Positions 17,184-25,886 of a stretch of DNA of 64,000 nt are shown here, one piece after another; position 1 is the stretch's first letter; the number at the start of each line of letters is the position of its first letter. Below the pieces are notes generated by a model. It made no database searches. It saw only the letters and a list, made by a program, of their open reading frames with translations, and was not told the DNA's origin. Source of the stretch: Glaciecola sp028401415 (GTDB lineage: Bacteria > Pseudomonadota > Gammaproteobacteria > Enterobacterales > Alteromonadaceae); the NCBI RefSeq assembly GCF_028401415.2, contig NZ_CP171821.2, positions 2,542,001 through 2,606,000 of the forward strand, in the 5' to 3' direction. The position numbers and the translations under genes were made by a program.

Positions 17184-17621
17184 TTATGCAGTCATGCCGT
17201 GTTGAAGTTTAATAATAGTATGCTTCACTAATTCCATGCCAGTGAAGGTTGAGCACATCTCAAGCGGCGTTTTGTCACCCAACGATATGTTAGGCCGTGA
17301 GAACCAAATCTGAGCCTTTTCTTGACTCCCAAAATAGGCAATGGCGTCTTCAAATACTTTAATAACCCTCAACGCTCGCTCGGATGCGTCTTTATTAAGA
17401 CGCTGCACTTCACTGCCATCTTTTTTAACGACTCTAAGCTGAGCAATTCTGCGGGTGCTTAAATTTAAAAGCTGGGCAAGTTCTTCTCGATCTATTTTGA
17501 GCAATGACAAAATGTTGTCTACAGAGTCTGCCGGAAGACCAGAATTAATCAAATCCTCAAATGAGGCCACCTTAGGCGGGGCTTGATTGGTTAGCAGTGA
17601 GTACTCTTTTGCCAGTAACAT
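17184..17621 (-). CDS. Xre/MbcA/ParS-type antitoxin (DUF2384)
   Basis: This 145-residue antitoxin has an N-terminal helix-turn-helix (about residues 30-65, IDREELAQLLNLSTRRIAQL). The C-terminal toxin-binding DUF2384 domain has ERALRVIKVFEDAIAYFGS, a W-F-S-R-P-N segment and GDKTPLEMC. It should neutralise the downstream RES toxin and repress its own promoter. The ATG at 17621 (MLLAKEY) is preferred; an upstream in-frame ATG at 17663 would add 14 residues with no family counterpart. Confidence 0.88.
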   Translation of the reverse strand: MLLAKEYSLLTNQAPPKVASFEDLINSGLPADSVDNILSLLKIDREELAQLLNLSTRRIAQLRVVKKDGSEVQRLNKDASERALRVIKVFEDAIAYFGSQEKAQIWFSRPNISLGDKTPLEMCSTFTGMELVKHTIIKLQHGMTA

Positions 17622-17690
17622 GGACACCTCTATTCGTTGTATAACGATTGTAGTATAGAGCACTATCGCGAAAATGGAAATATTGCTTTA

Positions 17691-17920
17691 TTATTTAAGC
17701 AAAATTTCAGTTGAGAATCGTTTCAAAAAATCGCTAGCAATCTTGGCATTGTCGGCTCTTTCTTGTTTCCATGCTTTTTCTAGCGCTTGCTTTGATAAGT
17801 TTTATGCCTTCTTTCCTCTAAAACAAATTGACTTTCCGTAGAGTCGAGATAGATGTGAAGTCCCTCGTTAATGCTATATGAAGGACAAGGTAAATACTTT
17901 TTAATTAGATAAACCGCCCC
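17691..17920 (-). pseudogene. Remnant of a frameshifted gene
   Basis: On the minus strand an open stretch reads KKYLPCPSYSINEGLHIYLD...RRHKTYQSKR and then meets a stop near 17787. The neighbouring frame continues from the same point as SKQALEKAWKQERADNAK...LKRFSTEILLK with a stop at 17691. Joining the frames at the shared QSK gives one continuous, protein-like, charged C-terminus of about 75 residues without a start codon. I do not recognise the family. It sits in a 650-base gap between a toxin-antitoxin pair and a bacteriocin gene, a usual place for decayed accessory genes. Confidence 0.4.
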
Positions 17921-17929
17921 TTACAAAAA

Positions 17930-18272
17930 TACACTGTTACTGTAAATAGTAGGTGAGAGTAACTTTTCAGCGTCATAATCACTACTCTAGTTATCTAATA
18001 TTAAGGCGCTCAAGTTGGCTTCAGTTTTCCAGATGCACGCTGTTCAAGTGCTATTATCAGCACGAGTAAGCGGTCCATAATATCTTGTTTAAAACCTTAT
18101 TTGTCTTAGGATAGGCGCTTTATAGGCATCTTTTACACCTGCCAAATTTGATATTTATAGATTGTTCAAAAGCACAATGGAATTGTTGTTTGGTCGCTCT
18201 TATTGACTCTTGTTGCTGAGTAAAATGTTTAGTTAGCCCTATACCATTGCACAGCTGACAAGGAATTGACTT
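17930..18272. other. Gene-free A+T-rich leader region before the second bacteriocin
   Basis: No open frame of protein-like composition is seen on either strand. It ends with AAGGAATTGACTTATG, almost the same as the AAGGAATTCACTTATG that precedes the first bacteriocin gene at 7415. It presumably holds the bacteriocin promoter, but I see no clear -35/-10 pair. Confidence 0.4.
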
Positions 18273-18323
18273 ATGAATATTATTGCCTCGTTGCAATTGT
18301 GCAGCGATAAAAAGGAATTTAAA

Positions 18324-18572
18324 ATGAAATATTCAAACATTGAAATATTGGATAACGAAGCAATATCAGCCGTATGTGGTGGAAGCCGCTTGAGAACAAA
18401 TCGACAGATGGCTTCGCTTTCAAACGATCAATACTATGGCAGTGCGCTCGCAGGAGCAGCTTTTTTTGCTGGAGTGCTTTTAGTGCCCGGTATAGGGACG
18501 GTAGTTGCCCTTACAGCTTTTAGTGCGTCTCTCATATCAAGTGGAATCGCGATCAACGCTGGTACAAATTAA
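18324..18572 (+). CDS. Class II bacteriocin/microcin-like precursor with double-glycine leader
   Basis: This 82-residue precursor has the leader MKYSNIEILDNEAISAVCGG (20 residues, hydrophobic positions and Gly-Gly end as required for C39-peptidase ABC exporters). The mature peptide of about 62 residues has a basic start (SRLRTNRQ), followed by a Gly/Ala-rich hydrophobic segment with GIGTVVALTAFSASL. I chose ATG 18324, behind AAAAAGGAATTT, because it gives a normal leader; an in-frame ATG at 18273 with its own good ribosome-binding site would add 17 residues. A small membrane protein follows after two bases. No transporter gene lies nearby. Confidence 0.72.
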   Translation: MKYSNIEILDNEAISAVCGGSRLRTNRQMASLSNDQYYGSALAGAAFFAGVLLVPGIGTVVALTAFSASLISSGIAINAGTN

Positions 18573-18574
18573 TT

Positions 18575-18772
18575 ATGCAAGTTCGAACAGACAAAAACGC
18601 AATAAGACCTTTAGTAAAATCATTCGCTTACAATCTACTAGTAGCGGTGATTGTTTCGGTCACATTATTTATAATTGGAATCTTAGAAAAAAGTGACCTG
18701 CTAGTTTCGACGGTTACTATATACGCAGTCTTATTGGTAAGTTCTTTGCTACAAAGAAAGCTAGACGAATAG
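18575..18772 (+). CDS. Small two-helix membrane protein, putative immunity protein
   Basis: This 65-residue protein has two membrane helices (about residues 18-37 and 43-59) and charged ends (MQVRTDKN..., ...LQRKLDE). It begins two bases after the stop of the bacteriocin-like gene, so the two are surely co-translated. Position, size and topology suggest an immunity protein. It shares no obvious sequence with the protein at 7744-7965, as expected if each protects against its own peptide. Confidence 0.6.
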   Translation: MQVRTDKNAIRPLVKSFAYNLLVAVIVSVTLFIIGILEKSDLLVSTVTIYAVLLVSSLLQRKLDE

Positions 18773-18791
18773 CCCGCCGCTTTGCGCGGGC
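18772..18791 (+). terminator. GC-rich hairpin after the second bacteriocin operon
   Basis: GCCCG / CGGGC and an inner CGC / GCG pair form a compact stem with a single-base bulge and a TTT loop right after the stop codon of the small membrane protein. No T-run follows, so termination is likely but weak. Confidence 0.4.
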
Positions 18792-18993
18792 AAACCTTCT
18801 TAAAGCGCGTGAATGTTATCCAGAAATAATTAATTGTAGATGTAATTTGTGGCGGCAGAATCATTTTTCGCGTCATGTTTTTGCTTGCTCGTTGATTATG
18901 GTATTTGGTATCATTCAGACGCTAGCACGGAGCTGGCAAGTCTATCCAAGCGATAGATTCAGTTTTAGATATAGATCACATGGAAGGCGTAGT

Positions 18994-20994
18994 ATGAGAT
19001 CAATTCCAACAACCTATCTTTTTTTAGTGCTGGCTGCACTTATTCTCCCAAATACCCAAAGCTTGGCATCAAAACCCACACCGGCAGATTTTGCCGCGGC
19101 AAATCAATATTTAGATGTCCAAATTTCACCTGATGCTAAAAAGCTGAGTTTTCGCATGCAAGTAAACGAGCGATGGCGATTAGCGGTACTTGACTTGGAA
19201 ACGTTTAAAACAGTTGGCGGTGCCAATTTAGGTGGTCAGCTTTCGGTCGGTAACTACTATTGGGCTAGCGATGAACGCATTGTGATTGAAATTGTAAATC
19301 ATGAGCCATGGCTAGATGAGCCAGCTTTTTACGGCGAGTTATTCGCTGTCAATTATGACGGTAGTAACCGTGAACTTATTTTTGGCTTTCGTGCGGGTGA
19401 ACAGCAAACCGGCTCTCGAATGCGCAAAAAAGAAGCGGTGAGAGCGTGGGCAGAAGTGTTGCACACGCTACCTGACGACGAAGATCATATACTGATCTCG
19501 TCTAAACCTTGGAGCAGCAGCCGCGGTGCCCTTGCAAACGTTCACAAACTAAATATTCATACCGGCATGCTTCAAAAACGAGAGCTTCGCTCGCCAATTC
19601 CTTACGAAAGCTTTGTCACCTCTTCAAGCGGGGAAATACTGTTTGTATCTGGAAAAGACGAAGAGGATAATTCTCGCATTTTCTCCTTCAAAGATGATGA
19701 ATGGATTGAGCTCACAGAGAATGTAGGCGCTAGTTTTAGACCCCTTGTGACCAATGACGACGATACAAAACTGTATTTTATCGATCGCAATAACAGCGAT
19801 AAAAGGGGGTTATTTTCCCTATCACTCGACACTAAGGAAAACAGTGACGACGCGGCTTCTACCGACTTAGATACTAGCTCCATCAGAGAAATATATACCG
19901 ATGATGTAGTGGATATTACAGACATCACTTTAAGCAGCGACGGATCGTCAGCATATGCCATTCGAGTTGATAATGGCTATCCTGCATACATGATGTTTAA
20001 TGCAAAAAGCGAAGAAGCGCAGATTTACAAGAGTATGCTGGCAACTTTTCCTGGCTCTAAAGTAACCATTACAAGTCGTTCTCGCGACGGGAATCTAATG
20101 GTGGTATATGTTAGCAGCGATATCACTCCCGGATCGTATTATTTATATGATCGTAAAAACAACAAGCTTGAAATGCTGTTTGGCAATATGTCGCATATAC
20201 AACAAGCTCATCTGTCTGAATCTCGCCCTTTTACATTTGACGCCTCTGACGGTATGGAAATTCATGGTTACATTACTTATCCCGTAAGTATGAAAGAAGG
20301 TGACAAGGTTCCTCTCGTCACATTGGTGCATGGTGGTCCGCATGGCCCCAGAGATTGGTGGCGATTTGATCGACAAGTTCAAATGCTAGCGAATGAAGGC
20401 TATGCCGTTGTCCAAGTCAACTTTAGAGGTTCCGGCGGATACGGCCTCAATTACATGCAGGCTGGTTACGGCGAATGGGGCAGGCGGATTCAACAAGATA
20501 TCATTGAGGGAACCGAATTCGTAATATCTCAAGGACAAATTGACACTGAACGCATGTGTATCATGGGAGGCAGTTTTGGAGGTTATTCTGCGGTGATGTC
20601 TGCAACCCTTGAGCCTGATATGTTTAAATGTGTTGTTGCCAACGCCGGCGTGTATGACCTGGAGCTGATGTATTCGGATGGTGATATCAAAGACTTGTTA
20701 TACGGTAAGAATTACTTAAAACGAGCTATTGGTAACGATGAGTCCCTGTTAAAAACGTTTTCTCCCGTTAATCACGTTCAGAAATTGAAAGCTCCCGTAT
20801 TAATTGCGCATGGCGCGAAGGACAGACGCGTGCCCGTTGAACACGCAGAAGCGTTGAGGGATGCGCTTGATACACATAACAAACCCTATCAATGGTTTGT
20901 GAAGCCAGCCGAAACACATGGATTTTATGATGTCGGTAATCGCACCGAGTACTACAACGAAGTGGCAAGCTTTTTAGGAAAGCACTTAAACTAA
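18994..20994 (+). CDS. Secreted S9 family (prolyl oligopeptidase-type) peptidase
   Basis: This 666-residue peptidase starts with a Sec signal peptide (ending about SLA, residue 25). A beta-propeller region is followed by an alpha/beta-hydrolase with Ser527 in GGSFGG, Asp610 in GAKDRRVP and His642 in ETHGFYD. VHGGPHGPRDWW matches the oxyanion loop of this class. I chose ATG 18994, with GGAAGG upstream, over earlier in-frame codons that would bury the signal peptide. It is a diverged paralogue of the peptidase at 1875-3842 and probably also digests imported or extracellular peptides. Confidence 0.9.
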   Translation: MRSIPTTYLFLVLAALILPNTQSLASKPTPADFAAANQYLDVQISPDAKKLSFRMQVNERWRLAVLDLETFKTVGGANLGGQLSVGNYYWASDERIVIEIVNHEPWLDEPAFYGELFAVNYDGSNRELIFGFRAGEQQTGSRMRKKEAVRAWAEVLHTLPDDEDHILISSKPWSSSRGALANVHKLNIHTGMLQKRELRSPIPYESFVTSSSGEILFVSGKDEEDNSRIFSFKDDEWIELTENVGASFRPLVTNDDDTKLYFIDRNNSDKRGLFSLSLDTKENSDDAASTDLDTSSIREIYTDDVVDITDITLSSDGSSAYAIRVDNGYPAYMMFNAKSEEAQIYKSMLATFPGSKVTITSRSRDGNLMVVYVSSDITPGSYYLYDRKNNKLEMLFGNMSHIQQAHLSESRPFTFDASDGMEIHGYITYPVSMKEGDKVPLVTLVHGGPHGPRDWWRFDRQVQMLANEGYAVVQVNFRGSGGYGLNYMQAGYGEWGRRIQQDIIEGTEFVISQGQIDTERMCIMGGSFGGYSAVMSATLEPDMFKCVVANAGVYDLELMYSDGDIKDLLYGKNYLKRAIGNDESLLKTFSPVNHVQKLKAPVLIAHGAKDRRVPVEHAEALRDALDTHNKPYQWFVKPAETHGFYDVGNRTEYYNEVASFLGKHLN

Positions 20995-21018
20995 GTCTTT
21001 TATTAAGGCTATGGTAAT

Positions 21019-21053
21019 AAAAAAAGGTGGAATAATACTATCCCACCTTTTTA
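21019..21053. terminator. Two-way rho-independent terminator
   Basis: AAAAAGGTGGAATA and TATCCCACCTTTTT form a 14-bp stem with one mismatch and a four-base loop. A-runs on one side and T-runs on the other let it serve both converging peptidase genes. Confidence 0.8.
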
Positions 21054-21079
21054 CTATTCACTATTGCGTTTGAACGCAC

Positions 21080-23821
21080 TTACAAGTCTTGCATACTCCT
21101 AACGGAAACCGGACCTACACCAGCATCCTCAACTTGCTCTTTGATAACGCTCGCATCGCCAATAATCATCCAAGTGAGTTTTTCGGGGTGAACTACCTGC
21201 TCGGCGGCTTGTTCCAAGTCAGTAGTAGACAAGCCACGATATTTTTCAGGCAAGCTTTCCGGATAGTTAAGCGGGCGCTCAAAGCGATTGCTTGATAGCA
21301 AACTAGACAACACAGCAGATGAGGTTTCAAATTGCCCAGGCAAGGAGCGCACTCTATCGAGCACAACACGATTAAGCTCTTCAGCACTTGGCGGTACGTC
21401 TCCTTTGTATGCATTTAATTCTTTTACTAGCTCTTTGAGAGAATCACCGGTTTTATCCGTTTGCACCGGCGCATACACCATGAATGGACGTTGACCCTTA
21501 GCCTCTTGTAAGAAAGTGTAGGCACCGTATGCCCAACCCTTATCTTCACGCAGATTCATATTTACTCGGGCAGTAAATGCGCCGCCAAGTGTTTCATTCA
21601 TTGCATCAATCGCAATATTGTTGTTTACCCCGGTGGGTGGCGCAACATGCGCTGCTAGTATAAGCGACTGAGACGAGCCTGGGCGGTCAATAATGATGGT
21701 TTGTCCTTGCTCAGGCAAAGCCACCTCTGCAATGACTTTATTTTGCTTTTCGCCTGAGGCCTTCCACTTTCCAAATTCAGCCTCTAGCAGTGGTTTGATT
21801 TCTGACATTGAGGTATCACCCACCACAAAAATAGTACCGTTGTCAGGACGCATCCATTGCTGTTTAAAAGCGAGCATATCTTCACGCGTGATTTGTGCAA
21901 CTGACTCAGCGCTCCCTGTTCCCGTAAACGGAATACCGTAGGCGTGGTCTTCTCCGTAAATAATTGGCGGCAATGCGGTGAGCGCTATCGCGACCGGCTG
22001 AGCTTGCTGCTGAGCGATATTGGTTAATATCAGTTTGCGCTGGCGCTCTATTTCTTCGCTATCGAAAGTAGGTTTAAGTAAAACGTCACCCATCAATTCT
22101 AGCGAGTCTTGCATATTCTCTTTAAGCATTGACATACGAACTGTAGTGGTGTCTAAGTTGCTGCCCGCTGACAAATCTGCTCCTAAGCGTTCAAGCTCGC
22201 CAGCAAGCTCAAGTGCATCGTATTTGCCAGCACCCTCATCAAGCATTGCAGCAGTGAAATTTGCTGTACCTAGTTTGTTCCCTTTATCTGCCGCGTAACC
22301 AGCATCAAACTGTATCGCCACGTTAACCACGGGAATGGTGGAGCGTTTAGCTAAATTAACGGTCATGCCATTAGATAATTTCGATTGCTCAATTTCTGGA
22401 AACACCAATTGAGTTTCACCGGCAACATCGGGTAAACCAGTTGTCCGGTCAACGCCTTCATCTGCTTGTGTGTATTCAGGGAATGGTTCTACCGTGATTT
22501 GATGCCAGCCATCGCTAAGCCATTGGCGAGAGGCATTTAGCACATCCTTGCTTTTTACGTTTTCGAGGCGATTGAGCTCTGTCTTGAAGAATCCAGGATT
22601 GCCAGCAAGAAGTTCTCCTTGAGCAAGAGTTTGTGCTTTACCGCCAAAACCGCCTACTTCTTCAAGTTGACGAATGATGCTAGCTTTTGTTTTAGTGGAT
22701 ACTAGCTCTACCTCACTTTTTGTCGGGCCTCGTTTTAAAAACTCAGCCATTACTTTGTCGAGCTCTTGCTCAACAGTCGCAACATCCACGCCATCGGCAA
22801 CGTCAACTACCAGACCAAAAATAGAGGCCATTTGAAGCTCTAAATTAAACACCGATGCACTCGTCGCAATTTGTTGCTCGTATACAAGCTCTTTGTATAA
22901 ACGAGAGTTTTTACCATCGCCTAATACACTGGCCGCAACTAATAAATCGGTAGAGACTTTACTGGTATCTTCAGGTGCCACCCAAACGCGATAAATGCGC
23001 GTATTTGGCACTTTGTCCTGCATCAATTCGCGCGTATTCACCTCTCGTTTTGGCACCCAAGCTTCCCATTTTGTTAAGGCTGGGCCTGATGCAATATCGC
23101 CAAAATATTTTTCAACCAAAGGCCGAGCTTCTTGTGCGTTCACATCGCCGCTTAATACTAAAATTGCATTTGCCGCGCCGTAGTATTGCTTAAACCAAGC
23201 TTCTACATCTTCTAATGAAGCAGCATTCAAATCATCCATTGAACCAATGGTTGTGTGAGAGTATGGATGGCTCGGTGGGAATATAGCAGGGATGATATGC
23301 TCAAATACCTTACCGTAAGGTTGGTCTTCGCCCTGACGCTTTTCGTTTTGTACCACTCCTCGCTGTTCATCCAACTTCTCTTGAGTGATTGCACCAACAA
23401 AGTGCCCCATTCGATCTGACTCCATCCACAGTATTCTGTCCAGCGCTGGTGTTGGAACAGTTTGGAAGTAATTGGTACGGTCAAAAAAAGTCGTGCCGTT
23501 TAAGCCCGTTGCACCTACTTCTTGCAAAGGTTTGAACCACTCATCATCATAGTTTTCACTGCCGTTAAACATCAAGTGTTCGAACAAATGGGCAAAGCCA
23601 GTTTTGCCTTTAGGTTCATCTTTTGAGCCGACTTTGTACCAAACGGCAACGGCAACCACGGGGGCTTTTCTGTCTTCATGCACAACAACTGTTAAGCCAT
23701 TATCAAGTGTGAATTTTTCAAACGGAATATCTATTTCTTGGGCATGCAGGCTTAGTACACTAGATAAACCTAGCAGAAGTGCGAGGGATATATCTCGCTT
23801 AAAACGGCTTAAGTATTTCAT
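21080..23821 (-). CDS. M16 family zinc metallopeptidase (two-repeat)
   Basis: This 913-residue secreted protein has a Sec signal peptide (cleavage after SLHA, about residue 27). It contains two tandem M16 units. The first carries the inverted zinc motif HLFEH (His78, Glu81, His82) with the distal Glu in the NEKRQGEDQPYG segment. The second (from about residue 475) lacks HxxEH, as is normal for the inactive half. It belongs to the pitrilysin/insulinase-like group and would cut peptides in the periplasm. The start ATG is directly followed by the signal peptide. It converges with the S9 peptidase across a shared terminator. Confidence 0.92.
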   Translation of the reverse strand: MKYLSRFKRDISLALLLGLSSVLSLHAQEIDIPFEKFTLDNGLTVVVHEDRKAPVVAVAVWYKVGSKDEPKGKTGFAHLFEHLMFNGSENYDDEWFKPLQEVGATGLNGTTFFDRTNYFQTVPTPALDRILWMESDRMGHFVGAITQEKLDEQRGVVQNEKRQGEDQPYGKVFEHIIPAIFPPSHPYSHTTIGSMDDLNAASLEDVEAWFKQYYGAANAILVLSGDVNAQEARPLVEKYFGDIASGPALTKWEAWVPKREVNTRELMQDKVPNTRIYRVWVAPEDTSKVSTDLLVAASVLGDGKNSRLYKELVYEQQIATSASVFNLELQMASIFGLVVDVADGVDVATVEQELDKVMAEFLKRGPTKSEVELVSTKTKASIIRQLEEVGGFGGKAQTLAQGELLAGNPGFFKTELNRLENVKSKDVLNASRQWLSDGWHQITVEPFPEYTQADEGVDRTTGLPDVAGETQLVFPEIEQSKLSNGMTVNLAKRSTIPVVNVAIQFDAGYAADKGNKLGTANFTAAMLDEGAGKYDALELAGELERLGADLSAGSNLDTTTVRMSMLKENMQDSLELMGDVLLKPTFDSEEIERQRKLILTNIAQQQAQPVAIALTALPPIIYGEDHAYGIPFTGTGSAESVAQITREDMLAFKQQWMRPDNGTIFVVGDTSMSEIKPLLEAEFGKWKASGEKQNKVIAEVALPEQGQTIIIDRPGSSQSLILAAHVAPPTGVNNNIAIDAMNETLGGAFTARVNMNLREDKGWAYGAYTFLQEAKGQRPFMVYAPVQTDKTGDSLKELVKELNAYKGDVPPSAEELNRVVLDRVRSLPGQFETSSAVLSSLLSSNRFERPLNYPESLPEKYRGLSTTDLEQAAEQVVHPEKLTWMIIGDASVIKEQVEDAGVGPVSVRSMQDL

Positions 23822-24142
23822 TATTTCCTCATATCGTGACGTCGGTATTGCCGCTATCGCGCACTGAACTCAAACACTGCAAGCAAGCGCAAAATGTTGA
23901 GCTATTTAGGCAACAGGCAAGGCTTCGATGAATAGTTTATCTGCAATACAGACTAGTGCGCATTATTTTGTAAAAAATTTCTGTAAAGAAATGTTTCATG
24001 TTCCTCGTTATGTCGCTTTTATTCGTGTTTGAGCAACTTTCTATGCATAGAAGCAGTAGAGTACATGTAGTACGCTTGAATTTTCATCATGCGCAGCTGC
24101 TTGTTAAGCGTTTGAGTGAGTCTGTCACATGGGTTTTAGTAA
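23822..24142. other. Gene-free divergent promoter region
   Basis: This stretch separates the M16 peptidase (minus) from the methyltransferase (plus). A short frame at 23998-24192 has no protein-like composition and overlaps the methyltransferase start. I see no strong dyad or terminator. Confidence 0.4.
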
Positions 24143-24892
24143 ATGAGTTTAAAAACAAAAATTGGTTGGATAATTTCAAAGTCGCTGTATGAATGGAATC
24201 CGATAAAAACCAAGCGAAAGTTGAAGTTTTATTCTCAATTCATAGGCAAAAACGACTTGTGCTTCGATGTTGGCGCGCATCTGGGCGACCGTTCAAAAAC
24301 CTGGTTAACACTTGGCGCAAAAGTCGTTGCAGTGGAACCCCAACCAGCCTTCGTTAAATACCTAACGAACACCTTTGGAAGCACTGGAGAATTTTCACTT
24401 GAAACCTGTGCATTAGGGCAGCATGAAGGCAGCGCAGAGCTGGCAATCAGTCATTTGTTCCCCACACTATCAACGCTTGCAGGTGTAGAATGGGAGGCTG
24501 AGTTGAAACGCGCTTCTAGCCTGCCTATTTCCTTTGATGAAAACATTGAAGTGAGGGTATCAACGCTCGACAGACTGATTGCAAAGCATGGCATGCCCAA
24601 ATTTTGCAAAATTGATGTGGAAGGCTTTGAATATGATGTTCTGTTGGGGTTGACTAGCCCTATTCCCTATGTATCTTTTGAAGTATTAAGCTGCAGTTTA
24701 AGCAGAGCCCAACAGTGTCTTGATAGGTTAAGTGCACTTGGCTACAAGGAATTTAATTGGTCGTACAAAGAAAACTTTACCCTGCAAGATTCAAGGTGGC
24801 GCTCGGCTCAACAAGTGCTGGAAGATATCCGTCAATATCCCGAAAAGCTATTTTCGGGTGATATCTACTGCTACTGCAACAAAGCCGAGTAA
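24143..24892 (+). CDS. FkbM family methyltransferase
   Basis: This 249-residue SAM-dependent methyltransferase has motif I DLCFDVGAHLGDRSKTW (about residues 33-50), an acidic end of strand 2 (VAVEPQPAF) and the FkbM hallmark CKIDVEGFEYDVL (about 155-167). Family members O-methylate sugars, polyketides or other secondary metabolites. The neighbouring sulfotransferase, 11 bases downstream, suggests both decorate a glycan or a similar surface molecule. There is no glycosyltransferase nearby to show which one. Confidence 0.88.
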   Translation: MSLKTKIGWIISKSLYEWNPIKTKRKLKFYSQFIGKNDLCFDVGAHLGDRSKTWLTLGAKVVAVEPQPAFVKYLTNTFGSTGEFSLETCALGQHEGSAELAISHLFPTLSTLAGVEWEAELKRASSLPISFDENIEVRVSTLDRLIAKHGMPKFCKIDVEGFEYDVLLGLTSPIPYVSFEVLSCSLSRAQQCLDRLSALGYKEFNWSYKENFTLQDSRWRSAQQVLEDIRQYPEKLFSGDIYCYCNKAE

Positions 24893-24903
24893 GGGCTAGT
24901 TGA

Positions 24904-25749
24904 ATGTTTGAAAACACCGACAATCGCCTACTGCCTGCTTTTCTCATTATCGGGGGGATAAAATGTTCGAGCTCTTCATTTTATCGATACATCTGTGAAC
25001 ATCCTAAGGTGCTTCCTTGTCGAGAAAAAGAACCCGGTTTTTTTTCGTTTCACACATTGCCGCGCCTTCAAGCAGGATTCGAGGATTACTGCAAACTGTT
25101 CCCAAAACAAGATGAAGTTGGCGAGTTACAGTTCAATTGGGCAGACTTAGATGCGAAAGACGTGGTTAGCCAAGAGATATTTGCGAAAAATAAACAAAAC
25201 GGTATAGATTACATAAGCTGCGAAGCGACAGCGAGTACTTACTTTAAGGCTAGACCTGGCGCCGTCAAGACCGTGTTACCCGATGCCAAATTGATTATGT
25301 TAGTTCGAAACCCAAGCGCTCGTTTCATATCTCACTACCGAATGTTGCAGCGATTTTGCCAAGAAGGTCGCAATATTGCCCCCGTGCCTGAACTAAGCGT
25401 TTTTGTAGACGATGAAATAAGGCGCTTTCGCAAGCAAGAAAACACACGCATCCTCCATCAAGGTTTATATGTAAGTTTTTTACGAAAGTGGAAGGCGGTA
25501 TTTGGCAAAGAGCGATTGTTGGTTCTCAGGTCGGAATTATTCAATAAACCCGACTCAGCGCAACAGCAAATGTCGCAAGTCACCCATTTTTTGAATATTG
25601 CCGAACACGACTTTAAAGACGTTCTTAAACAAAAGTTTAACCAGGCAAAACCCTATTCACCCGAGCAAGCTGTTGTTGAAAAACTTGATGAATTTTACGC
25701 GAGGGCCAATGCGCAACTTAAGCAGGAGTTTGATGTTGCACTCGCATGA
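24904..25749 (+). CDS. Sulfotransferase domain protein
   Basis: This 281-residue cytoplasmic sulfotransferase has a 5'-phosphosulfate-binding loop variant (GGIKCSSSSFYRYI, residues about 17-30) and the 3'-phosphate motif MLVRNPSARFISHY. CREKEPGFFS matches the NDST/heparan-sulfate sulfotransferase-like group. It would transfer sulfate from PAPS to a carbohydrate hydroxyl or amine. In a marine bacterium a sulfated exopolysaccharide or capsule is a natural guess. It forms a two-gene unit with the FkbM methyltransferase. Confidence 0.85.
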   Translation: MFENTDNRLLPAFLIIGGIKCSSSSFYRYICEHPKVLPCREKEPGFFSFHTLPRLQAGFEDYCKLFPKQDEVGELQFNWADLDAKDVVSQEIFAKNKQNGIDYISCEATASTYFKARPGAVKTVLPDAKLIMLVRNPSARFISHYRMLQRFCQEGRNIAPVPELSVFVDDEIRRFRKQENTRILHQGLYVSFLRKWKAVFGKERLLVLRSELFNKPDSAQQQMSQVTHFLNIAEHDFKDVLKQKFNQAKPYSPEQAVVEKLDEFYARANAQLKQEFDVALA

Positions 25750-25886
25750 AATTACCTACTTCGCTTATCGTTTTACGAATCTCATGCATCATCCTATGGC
25801 CGTGCGGAATAATGCTTGAATTTGGCATTTAGGTGGTTGATATTGACCGCATCAATCAGGTTTACTTTTGCACGCCGTTACTTTTC

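Noticed and set aside
18324..18572. Substrate of the 61.5-kb maturation pair
   Set aside because: The peptide ends in INAGTN and lacks the Ser/Gly-rich, Ser-terminated tail to which siderophores are attached in class IIb microcins; it is also 43 kb away.
23998..24192. 64-codon frame before the FkbM methyltransferase
   Set aside because: Poor composition, no ribosome-binding site, and it overlaps the start of the clear methyltransferase.
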